From assembly GCA_963662155.1 (NCBI GenBank), contig OY759265.1, positions 13,063,929 through 13,127,928 on the forward strand: a DNA stretch of 64,000 nt. Reading direction: 5' to 3'. The position numbers and the translations under genes are program-made. Within the stretch, counting starts at the first letter, position 1. Every line of letters begins with the position of its first letter. Positions 33,126 to 44,907 of this stretch are shown piece by piece. Below the pieces are notes generated by a model. That model did no database searches. It had not been told where the DNA came from and was given only the letters and a program-made list of their open reading frames with translations. The stretch comes from Lamellibrachia columna. Lineage: Eukaryota > Annelida > Polychaeta > Sabellida > Siboglinidae.

Positions 33126-35176
33126 ACTATTTTGTCAACTGTGGATATTGTGTTTGTTTTATAGTGGCTTGGTGGTCAGTGAAGTCATCGGTTGCTGACT
33201 CGAGATGGTAGGTACACGGTTTTGTGTCAAAAGGGAAATGTGGTTGATACCAACTAAATATTAGACTGCCACATCATTCAGCTTGACGTCTTAAATGATG
33301 GTGATATGGAGCCTGATTGTTATGAAGGAAACACATATTTGGCTCGGTTGCATTATTGACGTTTGCAGTCCGACCCATATTTGCTGTTGTGAACAATGAT
33401 GTGCAGCAGGAACATTGTCATGTCTTCGGAATGGTCTACAACTGAGCCTCCTTTGCTGTCTTTGGTATTTCAAAAGGTACTTCTTTGACAGCCTAGACAA
33501 TGTTGGTTAGTGCAACAAGGTAATGAACATAACAAGTTACACGCTTCCTCTCATTGTTATCTAATTTTTTCTCCAGTGGGATAGTAGTTTTGTATGTTAA
33601 ACCCATCAAACCCATAAGAATGTAGAATATTACATTACATAACATAGTAGCTGTCGCACCATCATGGGACCACTACTTGAATAAATGTATTCACATGGAC
33701 AGTACATGTTCTCGCATTTTATATTGCATATGTCCAAATTTGCTTATTTCATAATTGTATACCTTGTACAGATATACATTTGGCTTTTAGAGTCATTCTT
33801 GCAAATAACTGTCTTAAGTTTTCACGTGTTGTGTCATAAACTGTTGAATAACCACAGCATATTATTTGGTAACAACTTTTTGTTTGTTTCACACATTATA
33901 TTGGGAGTTTTTAGTTTTACAAAATCAGATAGCTTTAATATATGCAATTCACATTATAATCCATTTTGTATAATGGCAATAGTATACATTTCTGACAATC
34001 CTTGCTAACTGCTTTTGTAGCAATGAAAATTATTATATTCCTTGCTTCTCTGCTTCCACATCTGAGCTAGCTCAGTTTCATTATTACAAACACCCCGCGA
34101 GGATGGGCGGTCCTAGTAGCGCAATGATCACTTCGAATTGCTTGACCGTTAACAGCGTGGGAAGGTGGACACGTCGTTATGGTCATTATGTGGAGCGTCC
34201 CCGTTATATTATGTAGTGAAAACGGGCAGTTGGGTCTTCATTGTGCGTTTTGAATTCCAAGTGTGCAGTTGTGTTTTTTACGTTCCCATAGACCCGGCAG
34301 TTTCAAATGTTCAAAGTTGATTCGGACCTTCTAACGTGTTTCTTTGTAATTTCTGCATGAACTGCACCACGAGTTTGTCCAATGTATGCATGCATATTAA
34401 ATATCCTGACCTTTCGCGAATGGTTGTACTCTATGCATTTGTTAGTGCTAGCATGCAGAAACTAGTACAGTTTTTATTTTGTTCAATTAGCAACGAAAAA
34501 TGTCACGGGCATGGCACTGCCAGTCTAGGCAAAGTCAATCGCCCTACAATGTTTTTCTATCTGGCTGTTGCTACTAGTACGGCGAAGATCTCGCTCGGCC
34601 GAAACGTAAGTATTTTCATGAAACGTGAAAACTTACAAAAACGCCATAAACAGAGCAATAAACACGTCTTTCGTGTCTGTATGCATTCTTATATGTATAT
34701 CACTAAGTTACCTGACAATAACCATGTAAAAGTGTGAAATTATTACCTTTTTGTCAGAACGCATGTGCTTGTCAAGGTTTGTATATAACCGGATGTTGTT
34801 GGGAGCGAGAATAGCACGCGGGATTTCCATAGATCTATATAAGGTCACGCTAAGAATTGCCGTCTGCTGGCCATAGAGTTACATCATTAATAATGCCCCT
34901 ATAAACTACTAACTTACTAACGGGTGTTTTATTTATGTCTGTGCTTCTGGCCTCATTCTACACGAAATCGCGTTTGATCATGTGACCAAAAGGCAACATC
35001 ACGTGCACAGTATGGCGGCTAATTGTGAAATGTTTTCTATGTCACCGATAAAAGTACTCATAAGTAATTATTTGGAGCACATTTCTTCAGTTTCTTGACG
35101 CCCAATTGTCGGTGGTATGTCACAGAATACACATGTGAAACGGTTAGTGCGTATCGGTTTTAAAACTTAAGTTATT
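33126..35176. other. Spacer with no supported gene
   Basis: Open stretches of up to 133 codons (34,336) show no recognisable domain or splice context. A CACGTG E-box followed by tatggcggc at about 35,000-35,020 could be part of a promoter; this is weak. Confidence 0.4.
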
Positions 35177-35324
35177 AGTTCCGTAGCCAAATGGCTACGG
35201 AACTGCCAAAATGGCGCTTTAGCAAATGCACGTCAGACCTTTCGCCCCAGAGACGAAGAGCGGGGCGAAAATGTTTGCCTACTGCCAGTCTAGACGGGGC
35301 AGGTCACTAAGTCAGACAAGTGAC
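35177..35324. repeat. Cluster of three inverted repeats
   Basis: (1) agttccgtagcca / tggctacggaact at 35,177-35,204 has 13-base perfect arms and a two-base loop. (2) tttcgcccc / ggggcgaaa at 35,240-35,270 has 9-base arms and a 13-base loop. (3) gtcact / agtgac at 35,303-35,324. All lie within 150 bases, about 240 bases upstream of a Mutator-like transposase ORF. Confidence 0.8.
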
Positions 35325-35559
35325 TAACTAGTATCCTGACTGGGGCTGTCTAGGGGGTCTAGGCCTGTGACCATGTTGTAATAGTTCCAATACATTTAAT
35401 TGATGGTGTTTTTACTGCAAAATGTTGTCAAAGTAGTGTTATTATTCAGATAATTTAGCTGAGGCAAGCTAATTTCACTACCTTTTGATTACTTTTGGCA
35501 TAACTGAATAATTTATCAAACTGTTTACTTTCCAGGTTCGTCACTACTCGAGTGTCATC

Positions 35560-36100
35560 ATGCCACGGGCAAAGCCCACAAAGAAGCGGAAATTTTATGG
35601 CAACAAGTATACACGACCATTGAAAGAAACTGCCAAGCCGTGTGCTTCTGAAGAGAAACTACAGTACACCAAGAAGAGAAGTGTTGTCACTGAACTTGAT
35701 GGGTACAGACTGATAGATGTGCGAAATCTGGTGAACTTTGTCAGTGCTTTCACTTGTCCTAACTGCGGTGGTCATGGGTATACTGTCACAGAGGACGTTG
35801 CTGGACTCCGAAGTTCTCTGTCATTTGAGTGCATGAATCATGACTGTGGCCACACTTACAAACTGAACTCTCAGCCTGATGGTGAAAGTGTCAACACCAG
35901 ATTTGAGATGGCCATGTTTAGCATTGGCCGCAACCGACAACAAGATGTGCGTCTCCTCGGAGAGATGAACATGCCTCCACCTGTGTCCTGTACTATGTGG
36001 AACAAAACGAAGGACAAGATTCATGAGTTCATTAGGGATGGAAGTTCATGGATGGAAGGTCAGCCACTTCAGCATCAAGCTGTGTCAGTTCTAATATGTA
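35560..36100 (+). pseudogene. Mutator-like transposase N-terminal region
   Basis: This starts at an ATG in good context after an acceptor (actttccag at about 35,536). A basic N-terminus (MPRAKPTKKRKFYGNKYTR) is followed by RLIDVRNLVNFVSAFTCPNC and a zinc-ribbon-like set CPNCGGHGY...ECMNHDCGH. VNTRFEMAMFSIGRN and NMPPPVSCTMWNK come next. This order matches the N-terminal part of animal Mutator-like transposase proteins. The frame then runs into a (TA)n microsatellite at about 36,095 and the catalytic domain is not found, so it is truncated or its later exons are lost. The role would be binding transposon ends and cutting DNA. Confidence 0.65.
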
Positions 36101-36117
36101 TATGTATATACATATAC

Positions 36118-36120
36118 ATG

Positions 36121-36190
<70 letters not shown>
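36118..36190. repeat. (TA)n microsatellite
   Basis: Uninterrupted TA dinucleotides over about 65 bases end the Mutator-like frame. TA-rich non-coding DNA continues to about 36,480. Confidence 0.97.
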
Positions 36191-36191
<1 letters not shown>

Positions 36192-36550
36192 CTCTGTCTG
36201 TACCAGAGCGATCCTGGTTCAAACAGTATGTGACAGAGTAAATAAATTATAACTAAACGTTAGGGCAAATGCTATTTATCTTATATATATATGTACAATA
36301 TATAGCTTAATATATAGCATAATATATAATATTTATTTACGTAGGTTGATTGTTTATTAATAGTGACATGGATATAGCATATATATATATAATGTACGAT
36401 GTATAGCATAAATGTATAATATTTATATAAGTATAGAAGGTCAGCATATAATATATACGTATAGCATAATATATACATACTATTTATGATGATGTACTCA
36501 AACGTACACTCATACAAACATCCTCGCATACTCACATACATAGACAGAAG

Positions 36551-36640
36551 GTTCACATTGTCACCTCCTCGTGGTTTATGTCGTGAATCACAACACTGAT
36601 AAAACATCGGTGCTGTGTGCACTAAGAACAGTGTGGTAAT
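36551..36640. repeat. Dispersed repeat with decayed hairpin, copy 2
   Basis: The stretch ttgtcacctcctcgtggttt, tgtcgtgaatcacaacac, gtgctgtgtgcactaagaac and agtg aligns with 33,041-33,125. The stem is only partly complementary here. It lies just upstream of the SGNH fragment. Confidence 0.6.
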
Positions 36641-36688
36641 ACTGCACTTCTAAAAATGTAGGGAATAGGCACGCAAACTTAACAATTT

Positions 36689-37048
36689 GTGCAATCTTTC
36701 CAGAATATGGAAAAGCCGATATTGCTGGTGATAGGGCACAGTTTTGTGCGTAGGATGCACCACGTGTGCCAAGTCGGTGAGGTAGGTGGGGAGCGGCACA
36801 GGTACTATCGACGAGATCTTGACCTTGCTGATATGTTTGGAAAGGTCGTTTTCCGAGGGAAAGGGGGACTTACAGTGGATCGCCTTTTTCGTGAACTGAG
36901 AGCGGTGTGGGTAATTGTACCAACTGTCGTTCTGGTTGACATCGGAACAAATGATTTAGGTAATGGTTGTGTACCTGAGGACCTGGCAGAGCGTATTGTA
37001 GCATTCGCATGCGAACTGCTTACAATAGTCAATACCCTAATTAAATGT

Positions 37049-37057
<9 letters not shown>
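36689..37057 (+). pseudogene. SGNH/GDSL hydrolase-like fragment
   Basis: After an acceptor (gcaatctttccag) the frame reads MEKPILLVIGHSFVRRMHHV, the block I region with the candidate nucleophile Ser in GHSF. FGKVVFRGKGGLTVDRLFRE and then VVLVDIGTNDLGNG follow, the block III GxND-type motif with Asn in TNDL. About 120 codons are open. The frame then degenerates into ATTA-rich DNA and a second (TA)n tract. The block V His region is missing. SGNH hydrolases of this style occur in some retrotransposon polyproteins (for example Ngaro/DIRS and CR1 types), so a mobile-element origin is likely but unproven. Confidence 0.6.
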
Positions 37058-37106
<49 letters not shown>

Positions 37107-37200
37107 TAATGATAATAATATTTTTATTAATAATAATAATTAAATAATGTATCTATATTATTATTATTATTAATAAAATATTATTATCATTAATAAAGAT
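37052..37200. repeat. (TA)n then ATT/AAT-rich low complexity
   Basis: About 45 bases of pure TA repeat are followed by imperfect tattaata/attatt trinucleotide runs, including a self-complementary pair (aataatatttttattaat and its inverse). Confidence 0.95.
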
Positions 37201-37404
37201 ATAAAATGCTTCGTGTGTGTTTTAATTTTGACTTTCTAGAGATTATTTAAGGTAAACTTTTTTATCTTCGTATACAAGTGTATACATTCATTATAGAGTG
37301 GACTCCATAATTATAGTACACCTACCTACTGGGGGCAATGTAATCTTTTAGCTCTCTCGACACCTGGGCCGACCTATCTCTAACTAAGCGCCATCATATC
37401 ATTT

Positions 37405-37515
37405 ATCATTGGTCCGAGTTATCTCAAAATCGGAGCCGAGCTGTCTCGGAACTCCGAGCTGTCTCGAACTGGGCCGAGTTGTCCCAGGCCGAGTTGTCCA
37501 TGGGCCGAGTAGTCC
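37405..37515. repeat. Short degenerate tandem repeat, cCGAGyTgTCtc
   Basis: About six near-copies of a 20-base unit built on ccgagttgtcc / ccgagctgtctcg follow each other, GC-richer than the surroundings. No coding role is supported. Confidence 0.7.
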
Positions 37516-38279
37516 AAGCACTGAATTATATACATACGTGTCATCAACTTTGAGTTTGAAATGCTCATGTGAGCGATTACCAACCCGACACAACTCATAT
37601 TCTTCTTTCAAGCTGTGTGTTGACATTCCTAAACCTAACTTGCTCTATGACGCTGATCTCTGACCTGCTGGAACAAAGATTGGACGGTATTTCCCACCTA
37701 GGAAACACACACTAACAGATTCAACACACTTATAGACTTTCCCCTCCATATTGCTTCCTTTAACTCCAGAAGTATACCGAACAGTTCTTTTGACGTGGTT
37801 GACATCTTAAACTCTTTAGATATACTTGCTGTCCAGGAACACTGGCTCTCTAAACAGAGCCTTTCTTTCCTTAATTCTGTTCACTCTGACTTTAACGCCA
37901 GAGGAATTACATCCATTGATTATGGTTGGTGATGGTTTGAGTGGACGTCCTCATGGTGGACTCTGCTTTTTATGGAGGCGTTCACTCGACCCCTTTATCG
38001 TTGATTTTTGCTGACGAGAAGAGACTCCTGGGTCTAAAAATTACCAGCTCTAACGCCACTATTCTACTTCTTAATGTCTATCTATCTATCTATCAGACTG
38101 ATGACAATGGTGATGAATATCTAGACATTTTTGGCAAAATCCAGGCCATAAGCGATTAATTTGAATCAACCAATATATTCATCATTGGTGATTTTAATGC
38201 GGATATTAAGAACCCCAGTCTTTTTACTCCATTTCTCAATGCTTTTATAAACGACTGTCACCTTATCGCAAGTGACACA

Positions 38280-39107
38280 TTGCTTCTCCCCTCTGATGCT
38301 TTTACATATGTTAGTGATGCGCACGGCTCAAGGAGCTGGCTCGACCACGTGTTCACCACCCACTCTAGTCACTCATCAATATCTGATATGGAAGTTAAAT
38401 ATGATTGTGTCTCTTCCGACCACTTACCTCTATGCTTTTCCCTATATGTCAAGTTATTACCTTCCCCTGAAGCCACCATACAGGAGCAAATTCACGCACC
38501 TCATCCTGTGTGGAATGCTGCCTCCCCCCAGGATCTCCATAACTATCATACACAAACCGGTTTGCTTTTATCTGCTATTGATGTACCTCATGAGGTTTTA
38601 AGATGTACTAACCCTAATTATAATGTTGAAGCCCATCGCACTTTGCTAAGCAATCTTTACAATGATATTATAAAATCTGCCGAGGTAATCCCTACTAAGG
38701 CTAACAACACATCTTCTAAGTATACTGTTCTAGGCTGGAATGACCTAGTCAGAGACTCCCATCAAGCTGCTAGAGAATCCTTTCTCTTCTGGCGGTCTGC
38801 TGGGAGTCCTCGCCATGGTCCCTTGTATGATATAATGAAAGTTAGACGTGCTCATTTTAAACGCAACAAAAGACTATGTGAAAAAAATGCTGAAATTCTT
38901 AAAGCTGAAAGACTTGCTTCTAAACTATGTAATAATGACTTCAAAAACTTCTGGAAGGACATAAAACATATGAATAACGCCAGGTTGCCAAATCCTAGCA
39001 ATGTTGGTGGTGCTTCAGGTGTCGAAAATGTAAAGAATATGTGGCTTCATCATTACCAATCCCTACTTAACTCTACCTGGCTCTCCAGTCAACATCAAGA
39101 AGATTAA
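38280..39107 (+). pseudogene. LINE endonuclease C-terminus and linker
   Basis: A 275-codon open stretch of the above element starts inside the endonuclease (TYVSDAHGSRSWLDHVF, SSDHLPL). It runs through the linker rich in Asn/Lys (NDFKNFWKDIKHMNNARLP) up to the region before the RT. A stop at 39,105 breaks it from the next piece (39,142). Confidence 0.8.
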
Positions 39108-39428
39108 TGAATACTGTAGCAATGTACAGCTTAATGTTCAAATGATTGTTAATGTTAAGGAAATTCAAGATATAATATATGCAATGCCTGTAGGCAAAGC
39201 CCCGGGTTATGATAGTGTAAGTAACGAACATTTTAAATATGCGAATGAAAAACTTCATGTTCTCATGTCACTTTTATATAGTAGCATGTTAATTCATGGT
39301 TTTTTACCGGATGCTATGATGATTATAATCATAGCCCCCATAATAAAAAATAAGGCGGGTGACCTGTCTGATAACATAACTACCGACCCATTGCTCTAGC
39401 CACAATTGCTAGTAAATTATTTGAATCC

Positions 39429-40412
39429 TTGATGTTATCCAGGGTTTCTACTTTTTTATCTACATGTGTAAACCAATTTGGATTTAAAAAGCATCACTCA
39501 AGTGAAATGCTCATATTTTTATTAAAAGAACTCTTTCGACACTACATAGCAAATGGCTCATCTATGTATGTTACCATGCTGGATGCCTCTAAGGCCTTTG
39601 ACAAAGTCAATCATAGTAAGCTATTCACCAAACTAATTGACCGGGGATGTCCTTCTTTTATTGTTCGCATTCTTTATTACTGGTACAGAACCCAGAAATT
39701 CACTGTCAGATGGTGTTGTAGCTTCTCAGACTGTTTTACCATTTCAAACGGTGTTAAGCAGGGTGGAATCCTTTCTCCACATCTTTTTAACGTTTACATG
39801 GATGACTTAAGTGTAAATTTGAATAAATTACAAATTGGTTGTCTTTATGCAGGAACCATAATGGATTATATGATGTATGCCGATGACCTTTGTGTTTTTT
39901 CACCTAGTGTTGCGGGGTTGAGAAAACTCACCGATTGTTGTGCCAAGTATGGCAATATGTTTGATATAACGTACAATGCCAACAAATCTGTCTGTATGGT
40001 TATTGATAACAAACCTAGGGACAAGAAAAATATTCATCCTGTTGTTATCAATAACCATACACTACCTTACACTGAGAAATGTAAATACATTGGCCATATT
40101 GTAAACAATAACCTTATTGATGATGACGATATTGCCAGGCAGAAAAGATGTATCTATGCTCAGGCAAATGTTTTAGCCCGAAAATTTTACTTATGCAACA
40201 ATTCCATTAAAACAACTTTATTTAATTCATACTGTGGTTCAATGTACACCTCAAGTCTTTGGTGTCATTTTAAAAAACAGAGTCTGAAAGGTATTACTGT
40301 CGCTTATAACAACAGTTTTAGAATTATACACAACCTGTCACCCCGCTGTACTGCAAGCCATATGTTCGCTACTAATTATGTTAAATCCTTTAATGAACGT
40401 ATTCGCTCATAA
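39429..40412 (+). pseudogene. LINE reverse transcriptase core
   Basis: A 327-codon open stretch holds the RT palm and fingers. HSSEMLIFLLKELF leads to MLDASKAFDKVNHSKLF (catalytic Asp), then VKQGGILSPHLFNVYMDDLS and MYADDLCVF (YADD intact). SVCMVIDNKPRDKK and a thumb-like region ending SFNERIRS follow. A TAA stands at 40,410 where the family normally continues, and a frame-changed remainder (LLCRLEKSDN) follows. The piece lacks the N-terminal RT blocks, which lie in other frames upstream. Confidence 0.85.
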
Positions 40413-40904
40413 ATTTTTAGCCTTTTATGCCGGTTGGAAAAATCCGACAATATACTTTTTGTGAATTATCTTCATTTATTTATTATCAAAGTCCATTGAT
40501 TAAACATTGGATTGATCAATTGTATGCTTTTAATTCATGATGTTTGTACTTTTATACAAATATATTTTGTATCCTTATCTTATATATATATTTTACTACA
40601 CATCATGTATATATATTTATATATGTATATTTTTCACACTACATGTACCTCTATTGTTCATCATGTGTGTATATGTATGTTTTTTTTTACCTGTATGTAT
40701 TTATAATATTATGGGCTCTTGCCTGAATTAAAACATTATTATTATTATATATTATAACGTGGTTCTAGTTGATATTCTTTGACCAACTCAAATATAAAAA
40801 ACGCGCGCCTAGTGAACACGTGGTAACCAACCAGTGCCCGAGGCACTTCTAATTCTACGTGTTTGATCAGCATTGTCCATAAGTCTGGATTTTTACTCCG
40901 ATAT

Positions 40905-43335
40905 TTACTTACTTAGGTTTACTTAGGTTCTTCCTGACCGTAGGCGGTGGCCTCGGTGGTCAGATCTTCAATTATCCCTTGGAATTTTCTACGACTTCCT
41001 GGCAAGGCAGCTTTGTAGTTGTAGAGAAACTCCTCAGTACTCCAATGTCTATCTAGGCGGTTTTTAAATGAGTTGACACTTGGGGCAGTTACAACTACTT
41101 CCGGTAGATCATTCCATAATCTGGTAATTCTAAGTGAGAAGCTTTATTTTCTAACATTTGTACAAGCATTTTCTATAAACAATTTCAAACTATGACCCCT
41201 TGTTCCTTCCTTTGTATCACTGTCTTTGTGCAGCTTGACAATGTTAGATACATCACTGTCATATTTCCCATGGAGCAGTTTATATACCTCAATCATATCA
41301 CCACGAGTTTGTCTATATGCAAGTGTAGGAAGTTTCAATCTCTGAAGTCTTTCTTCGTAAGAAATATTCTTCATACCAGGAAGCTGTTTTGTTGCGCGTC
41401 TTTGCACATTTTCGATGGCATCTTTGTATTTCTGTTTATAAGGGGACCATATTGATATTGCATAATCTAGATGACTCCTAACTAAAGCTTTATATAATGG
41501 CACCAAATTATGTTGATTTAGGATTGTAAAGGACCTTCTAATAACTGCCATGATACTATTTGCTTTGTTTATTTTTTGGTTGATGTGTTTATCAAATTCT
41601 AGGTTTTAATCAATTATAACCCCAATGTCTTTTTGTTCTTCTATTCCTCCTAATTCATGGGCAGTATTATCTATCTTCAGGTTGTATGCATACTCTTGCT
41701 GTATTGTTTTCCCTACGTGCATTAAATTACATTTATCTGGGTGGAACCTTAATAACCATTTACTTGACCAAAATGTTAAATAATCTAAGTCGTTCTGTAG
41801 TGTACGCTGGTCATGTGGACTAGTAATCGTTTAGAAAATCTTTGTATCATATATACATTTGAAACTATATTCTCAGGAAGATCATTTATGTATAAAACAA
41901 ATAGGATCGGTCCTAAGACACTGCCCTGTGGAATACCACTTGTTATATTTGCCCACTCAGAATTTGTCCCATTTACATTGACCTGCTGTACCCGGTCAGA
42001 CAAGAACGCCTGGATCCATCTTAGTGTGTAATACTCTATACCATACGATTTAAGTTTGCCTATCAATCTTTTGTGAGGGACTGTGTCAAATGCTTTCATG
42101 AAGTCCAAATATACAACGTCTACAAATTCCCCTCTATCTAAAGCTTTGGTCCATGAGTCAATAACATTTAATAATTGGAGTACCGTAGATCGACCTTTAA
42201 TAAAACCAAATTGTTGCGTACTAAATTATGTTTTCCTAATCATATGATTGACAATATGATCTTTGACACATTGTTCCATACATTTACATATTATACTTGT
42301 TAAGCTGACTGGTCTATAATTTCCTACGTTTTTTCGATTACCCTTCTTAAATATGGCTGAGATCCTTCCCTGTTTCCATTCCTTTGGTAGTTCACCCACA
42401 GCCAGTGAATTATTAAATAGCCTAGCTAGTGGTTTACATAAATGATTAGATAGCTCTTTCAACAACCTAGGATGAACACCATCTGGCCCTACCGATTTAC
42501 ACACATTAAGGTTATCAAGCCTTTTTTTAATCATTTCCTCATCAATAGTCAATTCTTCCATGTTGTGCCTTAACTTCACTGGTGGAATATGAGGGATATC
42601 ACCATCTGGCTCTATAGTAAAAACACTTGACAAAAAATTTCCTAGGACATCTGCCTTTTCCCTATCAGAATCTGTGAGTCTAGATTTAGGATCTTATGGG
42701 TCTGTGTTCAGATCTGAAACACCTTCCCGATTCTTGGTTTTGGAGTTTATATATTTCCATACTGCTTTTGGGTTTGTCTTAGATTCTGTTGCTAGCTTCA
42801 TCTCAAATTCCTTCTGTATCCTCCTCGTTAATTTACGGACTTGATTTCTAGCCCTACAATATTCAGTATAGTATTTTCCTTCTTTTGTCTCCATATAACG
42901 TTTCCATAAAATGTGTTTTTTCTTAATTTTCTTTACTGATTCCTTGTTTAGGGGTACTTTTCCTTTATGTCTGTTAATATTTCTCACAAGTCGATGAGGG
43001 ATGAATTCATCCTCTATCTTTTTAATATATTCTTTAAAACCTAACCATTGATGGTTTATAGTGCTCGTGCCAAGTATCTCGCCAGTCTGTGTGGTCTAGT
43101 TTCGTCTTCATACTATTATAATCCCCTTGGTCTTAATATTATTTAAGTCGTGTATGGCTTGCTATTTCTGCATAGCACCTAAATGTAGTGATGAGGACAG
43201 AGTGATCACTCTTACCAAGTGGGCTTTTATACACTATATCATCTATCATATCTTTTTCATTGGTGAAAAACTAAATCAAGAATGTTCGATTTATTTCCTA
43301 ATCGCCCCCTTGTTGGGAGTGTGACATGTTGGAAG
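40905..43335 (-). mobile_element. 5'-truncated CR1/jockey-superfamily LINE
   Basis: Read from 43,335 leftward, the endonuclease end comes first (TRGRLGNKSNILDLVF, then SPLGKSDHSV). A linker follows (42,694-42,987), then the [56 protein letters not shown] and [20 protein letters not shown]. The C-terminus reads PLYKALVRSHLDYAISIWSP and RATKQLPGMKNISYEERLQR, then LAYRQTRGDMIEVYKLLHG. The element lacks ORF1 and most of the endonuclease, as in ordinary 5' truncation. It is of the same family type as the LINE at 60,110-64,000. One frameshift lies between 41,785 and 41,551. Confidence 0.88.
41785..42633 (-). pseudogene. LINE RT domain with catalytic box deleted
   Basis: The RT fingers and palm are readable in one frame with stops at 42,226 and elsewhere. 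After [12 protein letters not shown] the expected LFADDTKIF is replaced: the text jumps from VY to a D-T-K-I-F remnant in another frame, so about four codons including the first catalytic Asp are gone (near 41,850-41,862). The enzyme cannot be active. The piece at 41,144-41,551 is its C-terminus. Confidence 0.8.
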
Positions 43336-43394
43336 AGGAAATTATCTCTTATTCCTTCTTTAAATTTAGTGTCTGGGCTATTAGTATTCTCTGA

Positions 43395-43452
43395 GAGTGT
43401 GTACCAGTTTTGTGTGTGTCTGTGTGCACGCGCACGTGCGTGTGTGATTTAC
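43395..43452. repeat. TG/CG-rich dinucleotide tract
   Basis: Alternating purine-pyrimidine stretch (tgtgtgtgtctgtgtgcacg, then cgcacgtgcgtgtgtg). Confidence 0.85.
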
Positions 43453-43919
43453 ATTATATACCTACAATGTTAAGTCATTTTTCAGTTTTAAACGATGCCT
43501 GTGGCTGTGGCCAGTGTGGGTCTGACTGCGGATTCACCACGCTTCGATCACATGTTTTATTTCCTTGCAAATGGGTTCTACCACACGTCCGTTAGCAATA
43601 CATTTAGAGCCAGCGTGCAGCGATCTGCAAAGAAGTTTCGTTTGAGAGGTATGTGCAGTCATTGATATTTGATTTAGCTGACTTACGCAGATTGTTTTCA
43701 TAGTGGAGGATCTGAAATAGAGTTGAGCTGTGCTCAGTCACAGGAGTCCGTGCTTTAGTTCCATCATTCAATATGATCCCAGGCATATTTATGTTACAAA
43801 AATGTTCTATCTTAGATCATTTTTAGGGCCAAATAGCACCCTAGTATGTGCCATGGAACTAAAGCACTGAGGTATCAAATTTAGGCAAAACTATAGTTAT
43901 AATGGCAAAATCGCACAAG
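43453..43919. other. Spacer, nothing supported
   Basis: Only short ORFs are present and no splice-bounded exon is convincing. Confidence 0.45.
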
Positions 43920-44281
43920 TCCCCTATAATTTGTAGTCGCCTTGACTATTACAAGTCACTGCTAAACAATGTTGCTAAAAAGGACTTGAAGGAGTACATA
44001 ATTGTTTGGCATGTGTTGTAATCAAAGCCCCTCGTTTCTCAACATCACTTCCTCTACTTAAACAGCTCCACTGTCTTCTGGTTGTGTATCGAACCAAATT
44101 AGCTACCATTATGTATTGGGCCCTTTCTACACAACAACCACCCTACTTGGTTAGTTTCTTGCATTTTACAGATATCCCTAGGAATCTAAGATCATCTGTG
44201 CCACAACAACTTTTTGTCCCCAAAACTAATATTGACATTGACAAATGTGCTTTCTCTGCATGGCAGCACGGATCATATTGA
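43920..44281 (+). pseudogene. LINE C-terminal fragment (L2/CR1 type)
   Basis: The frame gives CSRLDYYKSLLNNVAKKDLK, matching the SRLDYCNSLL block. IKAPRFSTSLPLLKQLHCL follows (xTRxPRxxHITPVLKxLHWL), then PPYLVSFLHFT, RNLRSSVPQQLFVPKTN and CAFSAW. This is the standard C-terminal end of one large group of non-LTR retrotransposon proteins. No RT core lies upstream, so it is an isolated 3' end. Confidence 0.8.
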
Positions 44282-44309
44282 GTCACATGCAAATGTCCAG
44301 GTTAGAAAA

Positions 44310-44400
44310 TAAACAAACAAAACAAGGACAATCGTACGATGAATCTGTATATTTCATCCAGTATAGCAATTATACAATGATTATTTCCTAAGTAAAAAAA
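44310..44400. repeat. Dispersed 90-base repeat, copy 1
   Basis: acaaggacaatcgtacgatg, aatctgtatatttcatccag and tatagcaattatacaatgat align with 51,565-51,655 in the same orientation. The two copies lie on either side of the integrase/protease relic and the multi-exon gene. Confidence 0.65.
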
Positions 44401-44734
44401 TGTCAGCAACCAAATGTTTTGTCTTAAGTACTGAAACATTCGGTTATCTATTTCCACTTCTGCACATACTTCTATGAGCTCAGATTCCTGGGGACGCAGG
44501 CGCATTAAGTTCACTATATTATCATTATCACGTACCACACTGATCTACGAAATATTAGCAATTATTTGTAGAACGTTCATCTGCATGTAGAGTTTATCAA
44601 TTTATGCACATAATTTGCACACAAGTGTTGGGACAAGCATTCTTCATGTTATTTGTCTCCAATAGTTAAACATATATTTTGAATATTTATATAATATATA
44701 ATATTCACTAATTAATGGATAGTGTGTGTTGCAG

Positions 44735-44907
44735 GGGAAAGTTGTGTTTTGTGGCAAAAGGAGGCCTGCGGTTGGTACTGCGCAGCCGTACTGAGATCGA
44801 GGCAGCACTTACAGAGTGCCACGATGATCCGGGCACTGGGGGTCATCGGGGCGTGGCGGTTACTTTGAAAAAACTGGACTACGATGGCAAAATATGTGAT
44901 ATATTGG
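44735..44907 (+). pseudogene. Integrase relic exon 1 (zinc-binding head)
   Basis: The acceptor is gtgttgcag and the donor gtaagt. The frame reads VAKGGLRLVLRSRTEIEAAL, then TECHDDPGTGGHRGVAVTLK. This is the His-His half of the H2C2 head of Ty3/Gypsy-type integrases (HxxxxGGHxGxxxTxxxL). The CxxC half should follow in the next exon. The WWPGM-like spacer is poorly preserved. Confidence 0.65.

Larger units (their letters stand above)
37700..40752 (+). mobile_element. Non-LTR retrotransposon with endonuclease and RT, frameshifted
   Basis: The endonuclease reads SFNSRSIPN, LDILAVQEHWL, GRPHGGLCFLWRR and IFIIGDFNADI, then GSRSWLDHV and SSDHLPL in order across several frames (37,740-38,440). The RT follows: KAPGYDSVSNEHFKYAN, then DASKAFDKVNH with its catalytic Asp, GVKQGGILSPHLFNVYMDDL, and MMYADDLCVFSPS with an intact YADD box, then NKSVCMVI. 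It ends in an ATT-repeat tail (about 40,730-40,752), typical of a LINE 3' end. At least three frameshifts and one or two stops inactivate it. The clade is left open. Confidence 0.85.
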
